A DNA stretch of 49,838 nt from an uncultured Opitutia bacterium (GTDB lineage: Bacteria; Verrucomicrobiota; Verrucomicrobiia; Opitutales; Opitutaceae): NCBI GenBank assembly GCA_903900845.1, contig CAIUOU010000092.1, positions 1 through 49,838 on the forward strand, given 5' to 3'. This document shows positions 42,182 to 49,838 of the stretch, one piece after another. A program made the translations under genes and the position numbers. Position 1 is the first letter of the stretch. The number at the start of each line of letters is the position of its first letter. Below the pieces are notes generated by a model that was given only the letters and a program-made list of their open reading frames with translations, searched no databases and had not been told where the DNA came from.

Positions 42182-43791
42182 CACTTCAGCCTCTCCTTGA
42201 TCCCCGCGCGGAGAATGGCGAGCGCATGCTCGCGCGCCGCCAATTTCCCCCTCGCTTCCTCAAGCGTGACGGCACGGAACCGCACGCGATCCCCGGCCCG
42301 CGCTTGGGCGAGGAGCGGCAGGTCCACGGTCGCGACGTGCCCCGCCGTCGCGTACCCGCCGATGGTCTGGGCATCCGCCAGCAAAACGATGGGATCTCCG
42401 TCCGGTGGCAGCTGGACGGTGCCCGGAACCACCGGCGCCGACCCCAGGTTTCCTCCCCCGCCCGCCTCGCGCTTAGGCCCCTCGAGGCGCACCCCCATGC
42501 GATCCGAACGCGCGGAGACCGTGAACTCCCGAGCCAGCCCTTCCGGCAGCGTGCAGGCCCTGCCGGCGGGGACCAGCCGCACCTCGATCTCGCCCGCGTA
42601 GCGCGACAGCAGCCGCGTATCCACTTGCCAGCGACCCCGCGGCGCCACGCCCGGATCCGGACCCACCGCCAGACGATCGCCGGCCCGGAGGGCGCGCCCG
42701 TGGCCTCCCCCAAACCCGGCGCGCAGGTGCACCCCCCTGCCGCCGAGAACTTCAGGAACATCGATGCCGCCCGCCACCGCCAGGAATCCCCGGCAACCCC
42801 GGCGCGCGCCTCCGAGATCAAGCGTCGTTCCGGCCGCCACGCGAAAGGGAATCCAGCTGGACAGGCCGGTAAACTCCCCGCCGCCGATCGCCACCCAAGT
42901 GTCGCGTTCGAAACGGAGCTCCGGACCGGAAAGCGTGAACTCGAGGCCCGCGGCATTCTCGGGGTTTCCCACGAGTGAATTCGCCACCCGCGCGGCCATC
43001 TCGTCGGCCGCCCCGCCAGGTCCCACGCCCGCGTGCCGCCAGCCGGATCGTCCCAAATCCTGCACGGTGGTGAGCTGCCCGGCGCGCAGCACGTGGAGCG
43101 CGGGACGACCGGCTTGAGGCGCACAAACGCCCGCCGCCGGAAACTCCGCCGCCGCCACCGGTGTGAAGCGAACGCGGTCGCCGGCGCGCAGCAGCGCGGG
43201 CCGGTCGCGCTCCGGGTCGAAAAGACGGAGCGGGGTCCGGCCGATCAGATTCCAACCTCCCGGCGAGGCGCACGGGTAAACCCCGGTTTGAGCTCCACCT
43301 ATGCCAACGGCTCCCGCCGGCACGACCGTGCGCGGGGAGGCCCGCCGCGGACACGCCAGTTCGGACGGGAGTCCCGACAAATAGGGAAACCCCGGAAGAA
43401 AACCGATCGCCTGCACCTCGTAGTCAGCCCCGGCATGAAGGCGAACCAGGTCGGTGGAAGAAAGTCGGGCACCCGCTGCGACCTCCCGCAGGTCCGGCCC
43501 ATCCTCCCCTCCGTAAACCACCGGTATTTCCCTTGGCTCGGCCGAGGGCGAATCCGCCGCCGGCGCGGCGAGACGCCCCAAGCGGGAGGCGACGCGTTGC
43601 CCTACTTCCTCCTCGGACGGAATCGCCTCCCGACGGAAGAAAACCGCGACCGTCGCATAAGCGGCCACGACCTCGGTTTGCCCGGGCCACGGATCTCCAC
43701 GCAAGGCGTCGGCCAAGGCGGCGACCTGGGTCGAAGGCACGCCGTCCAGCGTGACCGCGTACGCGCAATCGCCGAGAGGCTGGACAACCAT
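42181..43791 (-). CDS. 5-oxoprolinase subunits B and C fused (KipI-KipA fusion)
   Basis: This single 536-residue protein joins PxpB (about residues 1-220) and PxpC (about 231-536), usually separate. The PxpB part has [28 protein letters not shown] and [16 protein letters not shown]. The PxpC part starts [20 protein letters not shown] and has [27 protein letters not shown]-type segment [19 protein letters not shown], and the late [15 protein letters not shown]. The two parts activate and phosphorylate the substrate and pass it to PxpA. The ATG at 43791, with GGAG upstream, begins the PxpB domain; longer readings are intergenic. It is the first gene of the oxoproline operon. Confidence 0.95.
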   Translation of the reverse strand: MVVQPLGDCAYAVTLDGVPSTQVAALADALRGDPWPGQTEVVAAYATVAVFFRREAIPSEEEVGQRVASRLGRLAAPAADSPSAEPREIPVVYGGEDGPDLREVAAGARLSSTDLVRLHAGADYEVQAIGFLPGFPYLSGLPSELACPRRASPRTVVPAGAVGIGGAQTGVYPCASPGGWNLIGRTPLRLFDPERDRPALLRAGDRVRFTPVAAAEFPAAGVCAPQAGRPALHVLRAGQLTTVQDLGRSGWRHAGVGPGGAADEMAARVANSLVGNPENAAGLEFTLSGPELRFERDTWVAIGGGEFTGLSSWIPFRVAAGTTLDLGGARRGCRGFLAVAGGIDVPEVLGGRGVHLRAGFGGGHGRALRAGDRLAVGPDPGVAPRGRWQVDTRLLSRYAGEIEVRLVPAGRACTLPEGLAREFTVSARSDRMGVRLEGPKREAGGGGNLGSAPVVPGTVQLPPDGDPIVLLADAQTIGGYATAGHVATVDLPLLAQARAGDRVRFRAVTLEEARGKLAAREHALAILRAGIKERLK

Positions 43792-43924
43792 GACTTCATC
43801 TCCGCCCCGGCGCGCTCCACCGGCAAAGCAAAAAGTCCGGGCTGAAAATACTGGAAACCCCCGGAGCGGATTCCGGATGGATTGGGTTGAGTTTTCATCA
43901 CCCCGCGACGACTTCTTTCCGCTT

Positions 43925-44563
43925 ATGAAAGCCCTGCCCGCCCTCGCCGCCGGCCTGACGGCGTTGCTCGCCGCCACCGGATGCCAGAAGGAGGAAATCA
44001 CGACTTACCGCGTGCCCAAGGAAGCGCTGCCCGCCGCGCAACCGGCCGCTGCGTCCACCGCGCCGACCGCTCCCGCGGCCGCGACCGGCACAGGCGGCTC
44101 CTCGATGGCCAATACCCCGGTTGCCACCGCCTCCGGCAACGCGCTGGTGTGGACGGCCCCGTCCACTTGGAGCGCCAAGCCGGCAGGCTCGATGCGAAAG
44201 GGCAGCTATGCGGTGAAAGGTGACGGCGGCGAGGCCGACATGGCGATCACAGCCTTCCCCGGCGACGTCGGGGGCGATCTTGCGAACCTGAACCGTTGGC
44301 GCGGCCAGATCGGATTGCCGCCGGTCGACCAGAAGGAATTCGACCGCACCACGGTGCACATCGACCGGAACGGGCTGCACATGAACGTCGTGGATATCGC
44401 CGGCACCGGAGCGAACGCCCAGCGCATCATCGGGGCGATGGTGCCTCACCAAGGAGCCACGTGGTTCTTCAAGCTCTCCGGCCCGGACGCTCTCGTCGCC
44501 CGCGAGAAGGTGGCGTTCCTCGCGCTTCTTGACACGGTCAAGCCGGCCGCACCCTCCCGATGA
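43925..44563 (+). CDS. Lipoprotein coupled to cytochrome c biogenesis genes
   Basis: The 212-residue protein has a lipoprotein signal ([20 protein letters not shown], Cys 20). An Ala/Pro/Thr-rich tether (about 30-72) is followed by a compact domain of about 130 residues: [55 protein letters not shown] and [16 protein letters not shown] do not know an assigned function. Its stop overlaps the ResB start by four bases (ATGA at 44560), so it is translationally tied to cytochrome c maturation. A periplasm-facing helper or an unrelated envelope sensor are both possible. It diverges from the oxoproline operon across 133 bases; the leader (cttctttccgctt) has no Shine-Dalgarno sequence. Confidence 0.85.
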   Translation: MKALPALAAGLTALLAATGCQKEEITTYRVPKEALPAAQPAAASTAPTAPAAATGTGGSSMANTPVATASGNALVWTAPSTWSAKPAGSMRKGSYAVKGDGGEADMAITAFPGDVGGDLANLNRWRGQIGLPPVDQKEFDRTTVHIDRNGLHMNVVDIAGTGANAQRIIGAMVPHQGATWFFKLSGPDALVAREKVAFLALLDTVKPAAPSR

Positions 44564-45750
44564 ACGACCTCGCGCGCCAGTTCCGCGACTTCTTTGTCTC
44601 CCTCAAACTGACGGTCGTTCTGCTGGTGCTCAGCCTGGTGCTGGTCTTCGTGGCCACGCTAGACCAGGTGAACCTCGGCATCTGGGCCGTGCAGGAGAAG
44701 TACTTCCGATCCTTCTTTGTGCTCTGGAACGTGAAGGGCATCCCCGTGCCGGTTTTCCCGGGCGGCTATCTGGTGGGAGGTTTCCTCCTGGTGAACCTGA
44801 TTTCGGCGCACGTGTACCGGTTCTCCCTCACCTGGCGTAAAGCCGGGATCCAGATGACCCACGCCGGCCTCATCCTCCTGCTGATCGGCGAGCTTTTCAC
44901 CGGCCTGCTGCAGGAGGACTTCAGCATGCGCCTCGAGCAAAACCTGCCGCGGAGTTACTCGGAGAGTTTCCGAGAAAACGAGCTGGTGGTGATCGACACC
45001 ACCGACCCGAAGACGGACGAGGTGGTGGCCATTCCGGAGACGCTGTTGAAACCCGGATCCTCCCTCCAGCACCCGCGACTCCCGTTCCGGCTGGTCGTGA
45101 AGGACTATTACCCGAACTCGGCGCTGCAGATGAAGTCCGGCGCCCCCCCCGGCTCACCGCAGGCGACTCAGGGTATCGGCACCACCGTCACCGCCGTACC
45201 GCAGGCGCTCACCTACAAGCAGGATGAGCGCAACATCCCCGCGGCATGGATCGAGGTTGCCGGCGACTCCGGCCCAGTCGGCACCTGGCTCGTGACCACA
45301 ATCGCGGGCACGCCGAATTCGGCCCCGGTGCTGCGTCCCGCCCAGACCTTCCAGCAGGCCGGACGCAGCTACGTCATCGCGATGCGTTTCAGCCGTTCCT
45401 ACAAGCCGTTCACGCTCACGCTGCTCAAGTTCAGTCACGACAAGTACTCGGGCACCGAGATACCGAAGAACTTCTCCAGCCGCATCCGCCTCGAGACACC
45501 CGCCGCGAAGGAGGACCGCGAGGTGCTCGTGTACATGAACAACCCGCTGCGTTACGATGGCTTCACCTTCTATCAGGCCAGCTTCGAGCCGGGTAACGAC
45601 AAGGTGACGGTCCTCCAGGTGGTGCGTAACCCCAGCTGGCTGATCCCCTACATCGCGTGCACCATCATGACCCTCGGTCTAGCGTGGCAGTTCTGGATCC
45701 ACCTCGCGGCCTTCATCGCGAAGCGCACCCGCCAGCCCCAAGCCGCATGA
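44560..45750 (+). CDS. resB: ResB-like cytochrome c biogenesis protein
   Basis: The 396-residue inner-membrane protein is ResB/Ccs1, one half of the System II heme-delivery and cytochrome c synthase complex. It has the N-terminal FFVSLKLTVVLLVLSLVLV helix (about 12-31), a second helix (LVGGFLLVNLISAHVYRF), a third (MTHAGLILLLIGELFTGLL), a long periplasmic domain (about 120-360) and a final helix (WLIPYIACTIMTLGLAWQF). Near its end is the conserved NNPLRYDGFTFYQASFEP. Histidines H73-region (SAHVYRF) and THAG are possible heme contacts. It overlaps the lipoprotein gene before it and CcsA after it by four bases each. Confidence 0.93.
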   Translation: MNDLARQFRDFFVSLKLTVVLLVLSLVLVFVATLDQVNLGIWAVQEKYFRSFFVLWNVKGIPVPVFPGGYLVGGFLLVNLISAHVYRFSLTWRKAGIQMTHAGLILLLIGELFTGLLQEDFSMRLEQNLPRSYSESFRENELVVIDTTDPKTDEVVAIPETLLKPGSSLQHPRLPFRLVVKDYYPNSALQMKSGAPPGSPQATQGIGTTVTAVPQALTYKQDERNIPAAWIEVAGDSGPVGTWLVTTIAGTPNSAPVLRPAQTFQQAGRSYVIAMRFSRSYKPFTLTLLKFSHDKYSGTEIPKNFSSRIRLETPAAKEDREVLVYMNNPLRYDGFTFYQASFEPGNDKVTVLQVVRNPSWLIPYIACTIMTLGLAWQFWIHLAAFIAKRTRQPQAA

Positions 45751-47612
45751 AACGTTTCCTCCCTCTCGCCGCCCTGCTCCTCGCCGTCGGCTACATCGGC
45801 TCCACGCTCCGCGCGCCCAAGAACCCCGGTGCCTTCGACGTGAACGCCTTCGGGCGGCTGCCGGTGCTGGTCAACGGCCGCCTCAAGCCGCTGGACACCG
45901 TCGCCCGCGGTTCCCTGCTGCAATTGCAGGGCCGCCAGACCGTCACCACACCCGACGATCGTCGTCTCCAGCCGAGCGAATGGCTGCTGGATGTCGCGTT
46001 CCGACCCAACCTCGCCGACGGCTATCAACACTTCGAAATCGTCAATCCCGACGTCCTCGCGATCTTCGAGCTGCGCACCGCGGACGGGCAAGGTGACAAG
46101 CGCTTCTCGCTGAAGCAGCTCCAGCCGAAGATCGCCGAGCTGCAACGCCAGGCGCGGCTCGCCGACCAGGTGGAGTCGGCGGTGCGCACGCCGTTCCAGC
46201 GCGGGGTGATGCAGCTCTACGGGAACCTGGTGCATTACCAGCGTCTGCGGCACGCGTTCGTGTCACCGGAGAGCGCCGATTTTCTGGGAGACCTGCTCAA
46301 GCTGCAGGACAACGTGAAGGCCGGGGTCGAGGCGGTGCGCGCACGCCAGGCGGGGCAGCCGCACGACGAGGCGGCCGCCAAGGCCATGACCGAGATCGGT
46401 GAGAAGTTCGTGATCATGGCGGAATCGACCACGTTCCACGTGGTGCCGCCGGCGGCGGATAACCCGGACCAGACGGCTTGGCGCTCGGCGGGAGCCGCGC
46501 TGCTGGAGACCTTCCGCACGGGCGCGGTCAACGCCGCGGCGCTGGCCTACGCGGGCTTCGCGCACGCGTGGCGCAACGAGAAGGCGGAGGAGTTCAACAA
46601 GCTTGCCGGGCTGTTCCGCGCCGACCTCCAGAAACGCTTCGCCACGGAGTTCGGCAAGTGGGACGCGGAGTCGCGTTTCAACGCGGCGCAGCCGTTCTAC
46701 GCCAGCTCGGTCCTGTACGCGCTCGCCTTCTTCCTGGGGCTTTTTTCCTGGCTGGCCCTGCCGGCACCGCTGGCCCGCTCGGCCTTCTGGATCACCGCGG
46801 TCGCCTGGGTTGTCACCACCGCCGGCATCGGCACCCGCATGTGGCTGGAGGGTCGTCCGCCGGTCACGAACCTTTACTCCTCCGCCCTGTTCGTCGGCTG
46901 GGGCTCGGTGGGACTCTGCCTGCTGCTCGAGGCCATCTACCGCAACGCGGTCGCCAGCGTGGCCGCGGGCGCGATCGGTTTCGCCACCCTGCTCATCGCC
47001 CACCACCTCTCGCTGAGCGGCGACACGCTGGAAATGATGCGGGCGGTGCTCGACTCGAATTTCTGGCTCGCGACCCACGTGGTCGTCATCACCGCCGGCT
47101 ACTCCGCGACGTTCCTCGCCGGCTTCCTGGCCATCATCTACATTTTCCGCGGCGTGCTCACCCGCAGTCTGGACGCCGCCACGGCGGATTCGCTCTCAAG
47201 GATGGTCTACGGCATCATCTGCTTCGCCACGCTCTTCAGTTTCGTGGGCACCATCCTCGGCGGCATCTGGGCCGACCAGTCCTGGGGACGCTTCTGGGGC
47301 TGGGACCCGAAGGAGAACGGCGCCCTGCTGATCGTGCTATGGAACGCGCTGATCCTGCACGCGCGCTGGGGCGGGATGATCCGGCAACGAGGCCTGATGA
47401 ACCTAGCGATCGGCGGTAACATCATCACCAGCTGGAGCTGGTTCGGCACCAACATGCTCGGCGTGGGTCTGCACAGCTACGGCTTCACCGACGCGGCCTT
47501 CCTGGCGCTCTCCTCCTTCGTCGCCTCCCAACTCGCCATCATCGCGGTCGGCTGCCTGCCGTCGCGGCTCTGGCGCAGCTCAGGAACCGCCGTGGCGCGT
47601 CCCGCCCAGTAG
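45747..47612 (+). CDS. ccsA: CcsA/ResC-like cytochrome c biogenesis protein
   Basis: The 621-residue protein is the CcsA half of System II, which moves heme to the periplasm and attaches it to apocytochromes c. The N-terminal half (signal-like helix, then soluble to about residue 325) is an extension typical of CcsA proteins in this phylum. Its start has NAFGRLPVLVNGRLKPLDTVAR. The C-terminal half has about seven membrane helices and the heme-binding WWD loop WADQSWGRFWGWDPKENGAL at about 507-526. Flanking histidines are in LIAHHLSLSG, ATHVVVITAGYS and LGVGLHSYGF. It overlaps resB by four bases (ATGA). Its 3' end overlaps the convergent recN end by 33 bases. Confidence 0.94.
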   Translation: MKRFLPLAALLLAVGYIGSTLRAPKNPGAFDVNAFGRLPVLVNGRLKPLDTVARGSLLQLQGRQTVTTPDDRRLQPSEWLLDVAFRPNLADGYQHFEIVNPDVLAIFELRTADGQGDKRFSLKQLQPKIAELQRQARLADQVESAVRTPFQRGVMQLYGNLVHYQRLRHAFVSPESADFLGDLLKLQDNVKAGVEAVRARQAGQPHDEAAAKAMTEIGEKFVIMAESTTFHVVPPAADNPDQTAWRSAGAALLETFRTGAVNAAALAYAGFAHAWRNEKAEEFNKLAGLFRADLQKRFATEFGKWDAESRFNAAQPFYASSVLYALAFFLGLFSWLALPAPLARSAFWITAVAWVVTTAGIGTRMWLEGRPPVTNLYSSALFVGWGSVGLCLLLEAIYRNAVASVAAGAIGFATLLIAHHLSLSGDTLEMMRAVLDSNFWLATHVVVITAGYSATFLAGFLAIIYIFRGVLTRSLDAATADSLSRMVYGIICFATLFSFVGTILGGIWADQSWGRFWGWDPKENGALLIVLWNALILHARWGGMIRQRGLMNLAIGGNIITSWSWFGTNMLGVGLHSYGFTDAAFLALSSFVASQLAIIAVGCLPSRLWRSSGTAVARPAQ

Positions 47613-49259
47613 GCCGGCGGCGTGCTCCAACGCGCTGCGGGACTTGCTGTCCCCCAGCATCCGAGCGAGCTCGGCGATCCGGGCCTTGCGGTCGTCGTGC
47701 AGCGGGGCGATTCCCACCACGGCGCGCTCGCCCGACTGGTCTTTGCGGACCACGAGATGGGAGGAAGCCTGCGCCGCCACCTGCGGCAAATGCGTCACAC
47801 ACAGCACTTGGTGACCGGCGGCGATCTCCGCCAGGTTGGAACCCACCACCCGTCCGATCTCGCCGCCGACATTCGCGTCGACCTCGTCGAAGACGAGCAA
47901 TGGCACGGCGTCCAGCGAGGCGAGCACCGTTTTCAGCGCGAGCATGACCCGCGCGAGCTCGCCGCTGGAAGCGATGCGCGCCAGCGGAAGAGGCGCCTCA
48001 CCGGCATTGGGGGAGAAGAGAAACTCCACCGAGCAATCTCCCGAGGGCCCGGGTTCCGGCAGCGGAGTGACCCGGATGCGGAGATCCGCCCGGGCGAAAC
48101 CAAGGCGGGAGATCGCCGCGGCAGCCGCTTTCTCGAGGGACTTGGCGGCCTTTTCCCGCGCAGCGCGCAGCGTCTTGGCTTTCCTGCGGACCTCGGCCAA
48201 GGCCGCCTCGGCGGCCTCCTCAAGCCGGGCCAGCGTGCCATCCAGATCACCTTGGATCTCCAGCCGCCGCCGCATCTCTTCCCGGGCTGTGATCACGGAG
48301 GCGAGTTCGCCGCCATGGCGGCGACGCAACTCCAGCCAGGCGTCCATCCGGGTGTTGAGCGCCTCCGCCTGCGCCGGGTCGAGGTGCAGCTCTCGGCTGA
48401 GCGCGCCGAACTCCGCCCCGAGGTCGTTCAGCTCAACCGCGAGGGAAGCGAGGCGCTCCACCAGGGCCCGGCTGGCGGGATCAAGGGATTCCAAGGTGCG
48501 GGCTTCGCGCAGCAGGGCGGCCAACCGCGGCTGCAGGCCGTCGTCGCCCGTGAGACCCGCCTCCAGCCCTCCGCTGAGTTCCTGCAGTTCGCGCGAGCGC
48601 GATAGCCGCTGGTGGTCGCGCTCCAGCCCCTCGATCGCCTCGCCGTTGAGTTCGACCGTATCGAATCGAGCCAGCTGCGCCCGCAGAAAATCAATCTGAT
48701 CCGGCGCCAGCCGCTGTTCCGTGGCGACCCGCCGGTGTTCCGCCTGCGCCTCCCGCCAGGCGCGGAAACTGGCGGCGTAATCCGCGAGCTGCGCCCCCGC
48801 TTTTCCGTGCAGGTCGAGCAACTCTAGCTGGCAGTCGGGCCGCAGCAGCCGGCGCGGCTCGGCGGGACCGTGGAAATCGATCCACAGCTCGCCGAGGCGC
48901 TGCAGCGCGGCAAGCGTGGCGAGCGCCCCGTTGACCGAGATGCGCGGGGCCTTCTCCCGCGGCAGGATTCTCCGCAAAATGAGCACGCCCTCCTCGCAGA
49001 CCGGCAGTCCCAGCTCCTCGAGCGCGCGGTCCAGACGCGCGGGATCGCGAAAAAACAGGGCGGCCTCCACCTCGGCGGCCGGCGCCCCTTGGCGGATGAT
49101 GGTCTTGTCGGCGCGCTCCCCCGCGAGCAGGCTCAACGCGCCGAGCAGAATGCTCTTGCCGGCGCCGGTCTCACCCGTGACCGCGGTGAAGCCCTCGTTG
49201 AACTCCAGCGACACCTCCTCGAGGAGGGCGAGATTGCGGATGCGCAGCGATTGGAGCAC
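47580..49259 (-). CDS. recN: DNA repair protein RecN (SMC-like ATPase)
   Basis: The 559-residue SMC-like ATPase acts in double-strand-break repair and DNA end bridging. The N-terminal head has the opening LQSLRIRNLALLEEVSLEF and Walker A TGETGAGKS. Coiled coils occupy about 165-370, and the C-terminal head has LFSPNAGEAPLPLARIASSGELARVMLALK (signature), Walker B LLVFDEVDANVGGEIG and QVLCVTHLPQVAA. The start is taken as GTG 49259, which matches the family N-terminus; upstream the frame runs into the terminator. Length is normal (about 555). It begins only 18 bases after the terminator stem, so its promoter must lie inside or very near that terminator or further up with read-through. Confidence 0.95.
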   Translation of the reverse strand: MLQSLRIRNLALLEEVSLEFNEGFTAVTGETGAGKSILLGALSLLAGERADKTIIRQGAPAAEVEAALFFRDPARLDRALEELGLPVCEEGVLILRRILPREKAPRISVNGALATLAALQRLGELWIDFHGPAEPRRLLRPDCQLELLDLHGKAGAQLADYAASFRAWREAQAEHRRVATEQRLAPDQIDFLRAQLARFDTVELNGEAIEGLERDHQRLSRSRELQELSGGLEAGLTGDDGLQPRLAALLREARTLESLDPASRALVERLASLAVELNDLGAEFGALSRELHLDPAQAEALNTRMDAWLELRRRHGGELASVITAREEMRRRLEIQGDLDGTLARLEEAAEAALAEVRRKAKTLRAAREKAAKSLEKAAAAAISRLGFARADLRIRVTPLPEPGPSGDCSVEFLFSPNAGEAPLPLARIASSGELARVMLALKTVLASLDAVPLLVFDEVDANVGGEIGRVVGSNLAEIAAGHQVLCVTHLPQVAAQASSHLVVRKDQSGERAVVGIAPLHDDRKARIAELARMLGDSKSRSALEHAAGLLGGTRHGGS

Positions 49260-49276
49260 GGGACCAACAGGCACAA

Positions 49277-49307
49277 AAAAACCGCCGGCAATCAAGCGGC
49301 GGTTTTT
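49277..49307 (-). terminator. Strong bidirectional-type terminator between the barrel gene and recN
   Basis: AAAAACCGCC (49277-49286) pairs with GGCGGTTTTT (49298-49307) around an 11-base loop. On the minus strand the stem is followed by seven Ts (49275-49281 as As on the plus strand). It lies 20 bases after the stop codon of the beta-barrel gene and just before the recN GTG. The A/T ends on both sides mean it could work in both directions. Confidence 0.88.
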
Positions 49308-49326
49308 CGGAATCAGGGGCTGAGCT

Positions 49327-49838
49327 TCACCGCTTCCGCTCGCGATCACCCCACGCGTACTCAAGGCCGATGCTGAGCATCCAGACCTTGGAGAGATCAA
49401 GCACGGCGTAACGGTCGCCCTGCGCCGCCTTCAGCTTGTAACCACCGAGAAAATCAGCCCCGGCGAGAAGCGCCCAATGCGGGCTGAAGGTTCGGCGCGC
49501 GCGCGCACCGAGGAAATACCCGAGGTCCGAACGGCTGCGCGAACCCGCCGCGGTGACACGGGCTCCGGGCTGAAGGCCCGGGGCCTGGGCCTGCTCATCG
49601 ACGGAGAACGACGCTTTCCCCTGCAGGAACGCGGCTCCTCCGCGAAGGAACAACGACCACCGCTCCCCTTCCCGCTGCGGAGGAGCGATCGTCGACGGAA
49701 TCAGCTCCCACCACACACCGGCGCGGAAGACCGTCACACGACCGTCGAACCGGTGGGTGCCGTTGATGTTGCCGGCGACCGAGGAAATCGAGCGCGCCGG
49801 CGTGTCGCCGATCCGTTGATCTCCCGGCAGGGGCGAGA
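49327..49838 (-). CDS. Outer-membrane beta-barrel protein, partial (N-terminus outside the window)
   Basis: The frame is open to the right edge of the window, giving at least 170 codons, so a GTG at 49737 is probably internal. The visible residues alternate in the way of barrel strands: INGTHRFDGRVTVFRAGVWW, then WSLFLRGGAAFLQGKASF, LGYFLGARARRTFSPHWALLAGADFLGGY, and the last strand VWMLSIGLEYAWGDRERKR. The final strand is followed by a charged tail rather than a terminal Phe. No known family is recognised. The gene is followed by a strong terminator. It shows no motif for enzyme function; porin-like or structural roles are possible. Confidence 0.72.
   Translation of the reverse strand, partial: SPLPGDQRIGDTPARSISSVAGNINGTHRFDGRVTVFRAGVWWELIPSTIAPPQREGERWSLFLRGGAAFLQGKASFSVDEQAQAPGLQPGARVTAAGSRSRSDLGYFLGARARRTFSPHWALLAGADFLGGYKLKAAQGDRYAVLDLSKVWMLSIGLEYAWGDRERKR

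Overview
The window is high-GC bacterial chromosome with closely packed genes, short intergenic gaps and no phage, IS, CRISPR, rRNA or tRNA that I can see. It most resembles Verrucomicrobiota, probably Opitutaceae. The evidence is large TonB-dependent receptors with the 'ELSPF' lead-in after the signal peptide, DUF1080 and Gfo/Idh/MocA secreted proteins, a DUF5069 protein, a secreted protein built on the 'LTNLS...LLVRAxGP' repeat, and few Shine-Dalgarno sequences. This placement is inference from protein families; no marker gene was searched.

Layout. 1-6.1 kb: a periplasmic sugar-binding protein diverges from a myo-inositol oxygenase with all six iron ligands; glycogen synthase (glgA) diverges from RNase R. 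6.1-8.8 kb: a DUF5069 protein, a Gfo/Idh/MocA oxidoreductase broken by an in-frame TAG, and two adjacent BLUF blue-light sensors. 8.9-24 kb: an export-and-saccharide region with a Tat-type amidase, a DUF1080 protein, two TonB-dependent receptors (the second frameshifted just before its C-terminal strand), a secreted beta-propeller-like protein, an alpha/beta hydrolase, a structured 0.5-kb gap, a gamma carbonic anhydrase, a CNT nucleoside transporter and a sialate O-acetylesterase. 23.8-27.8 kb, minus strand: a sigma-54 response regulator, an ITP/XTP pyrophosphatase, and a ydbH-ynbE-ydbL set predicted to act in intermembrane lipid transport. 27.9-35.5 kb: an M50 membrane protease, a secreted zincin-like protein, catalase-peroxidase (katG) and glycogen phosphorylase (glgP). 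35.6-39.2 kb: MutL lacking its endonuclease motifs, diverging from a PAS-PAS-PP2C phosphatase. 39.2-43.8 kb, minus strand: a five-gene, end-to-end operon for pyroglutamate (5-oxoproline): fused pxpB-pxpC, pxpA, the DUF969/DUF979 membrane pair and pyroglutamyl peptidase. 43.9-47.6 kb: lipoprotein, ResB and CcsA joined by ATGA overlaps, for cytochrome c maturation. 47.6-49.8 kb: recN, a strong terminator, and the 3' part of an outer-membrane beta-barrel gene that runs off the window.

How the parts work together. The oxoproline operon would release pyroglutamate from peptide N-termini, move it across the membrane and hydrolyse it to glutamate with ATP. The glycogen pair handles carbon storage and release. 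The receptors and secreted enzymes suggest uptake and trimming of plant- or host-derived glycans. Inositol oxygenase would feed glucuronate into uronate catabolism. The best candidate for an under-described system is the oxoproline operon with its unassigned membrane pair. Next come the lipoprotein-ResB-CcsA operon and the compact YdbH-YnbE-YdbL set.
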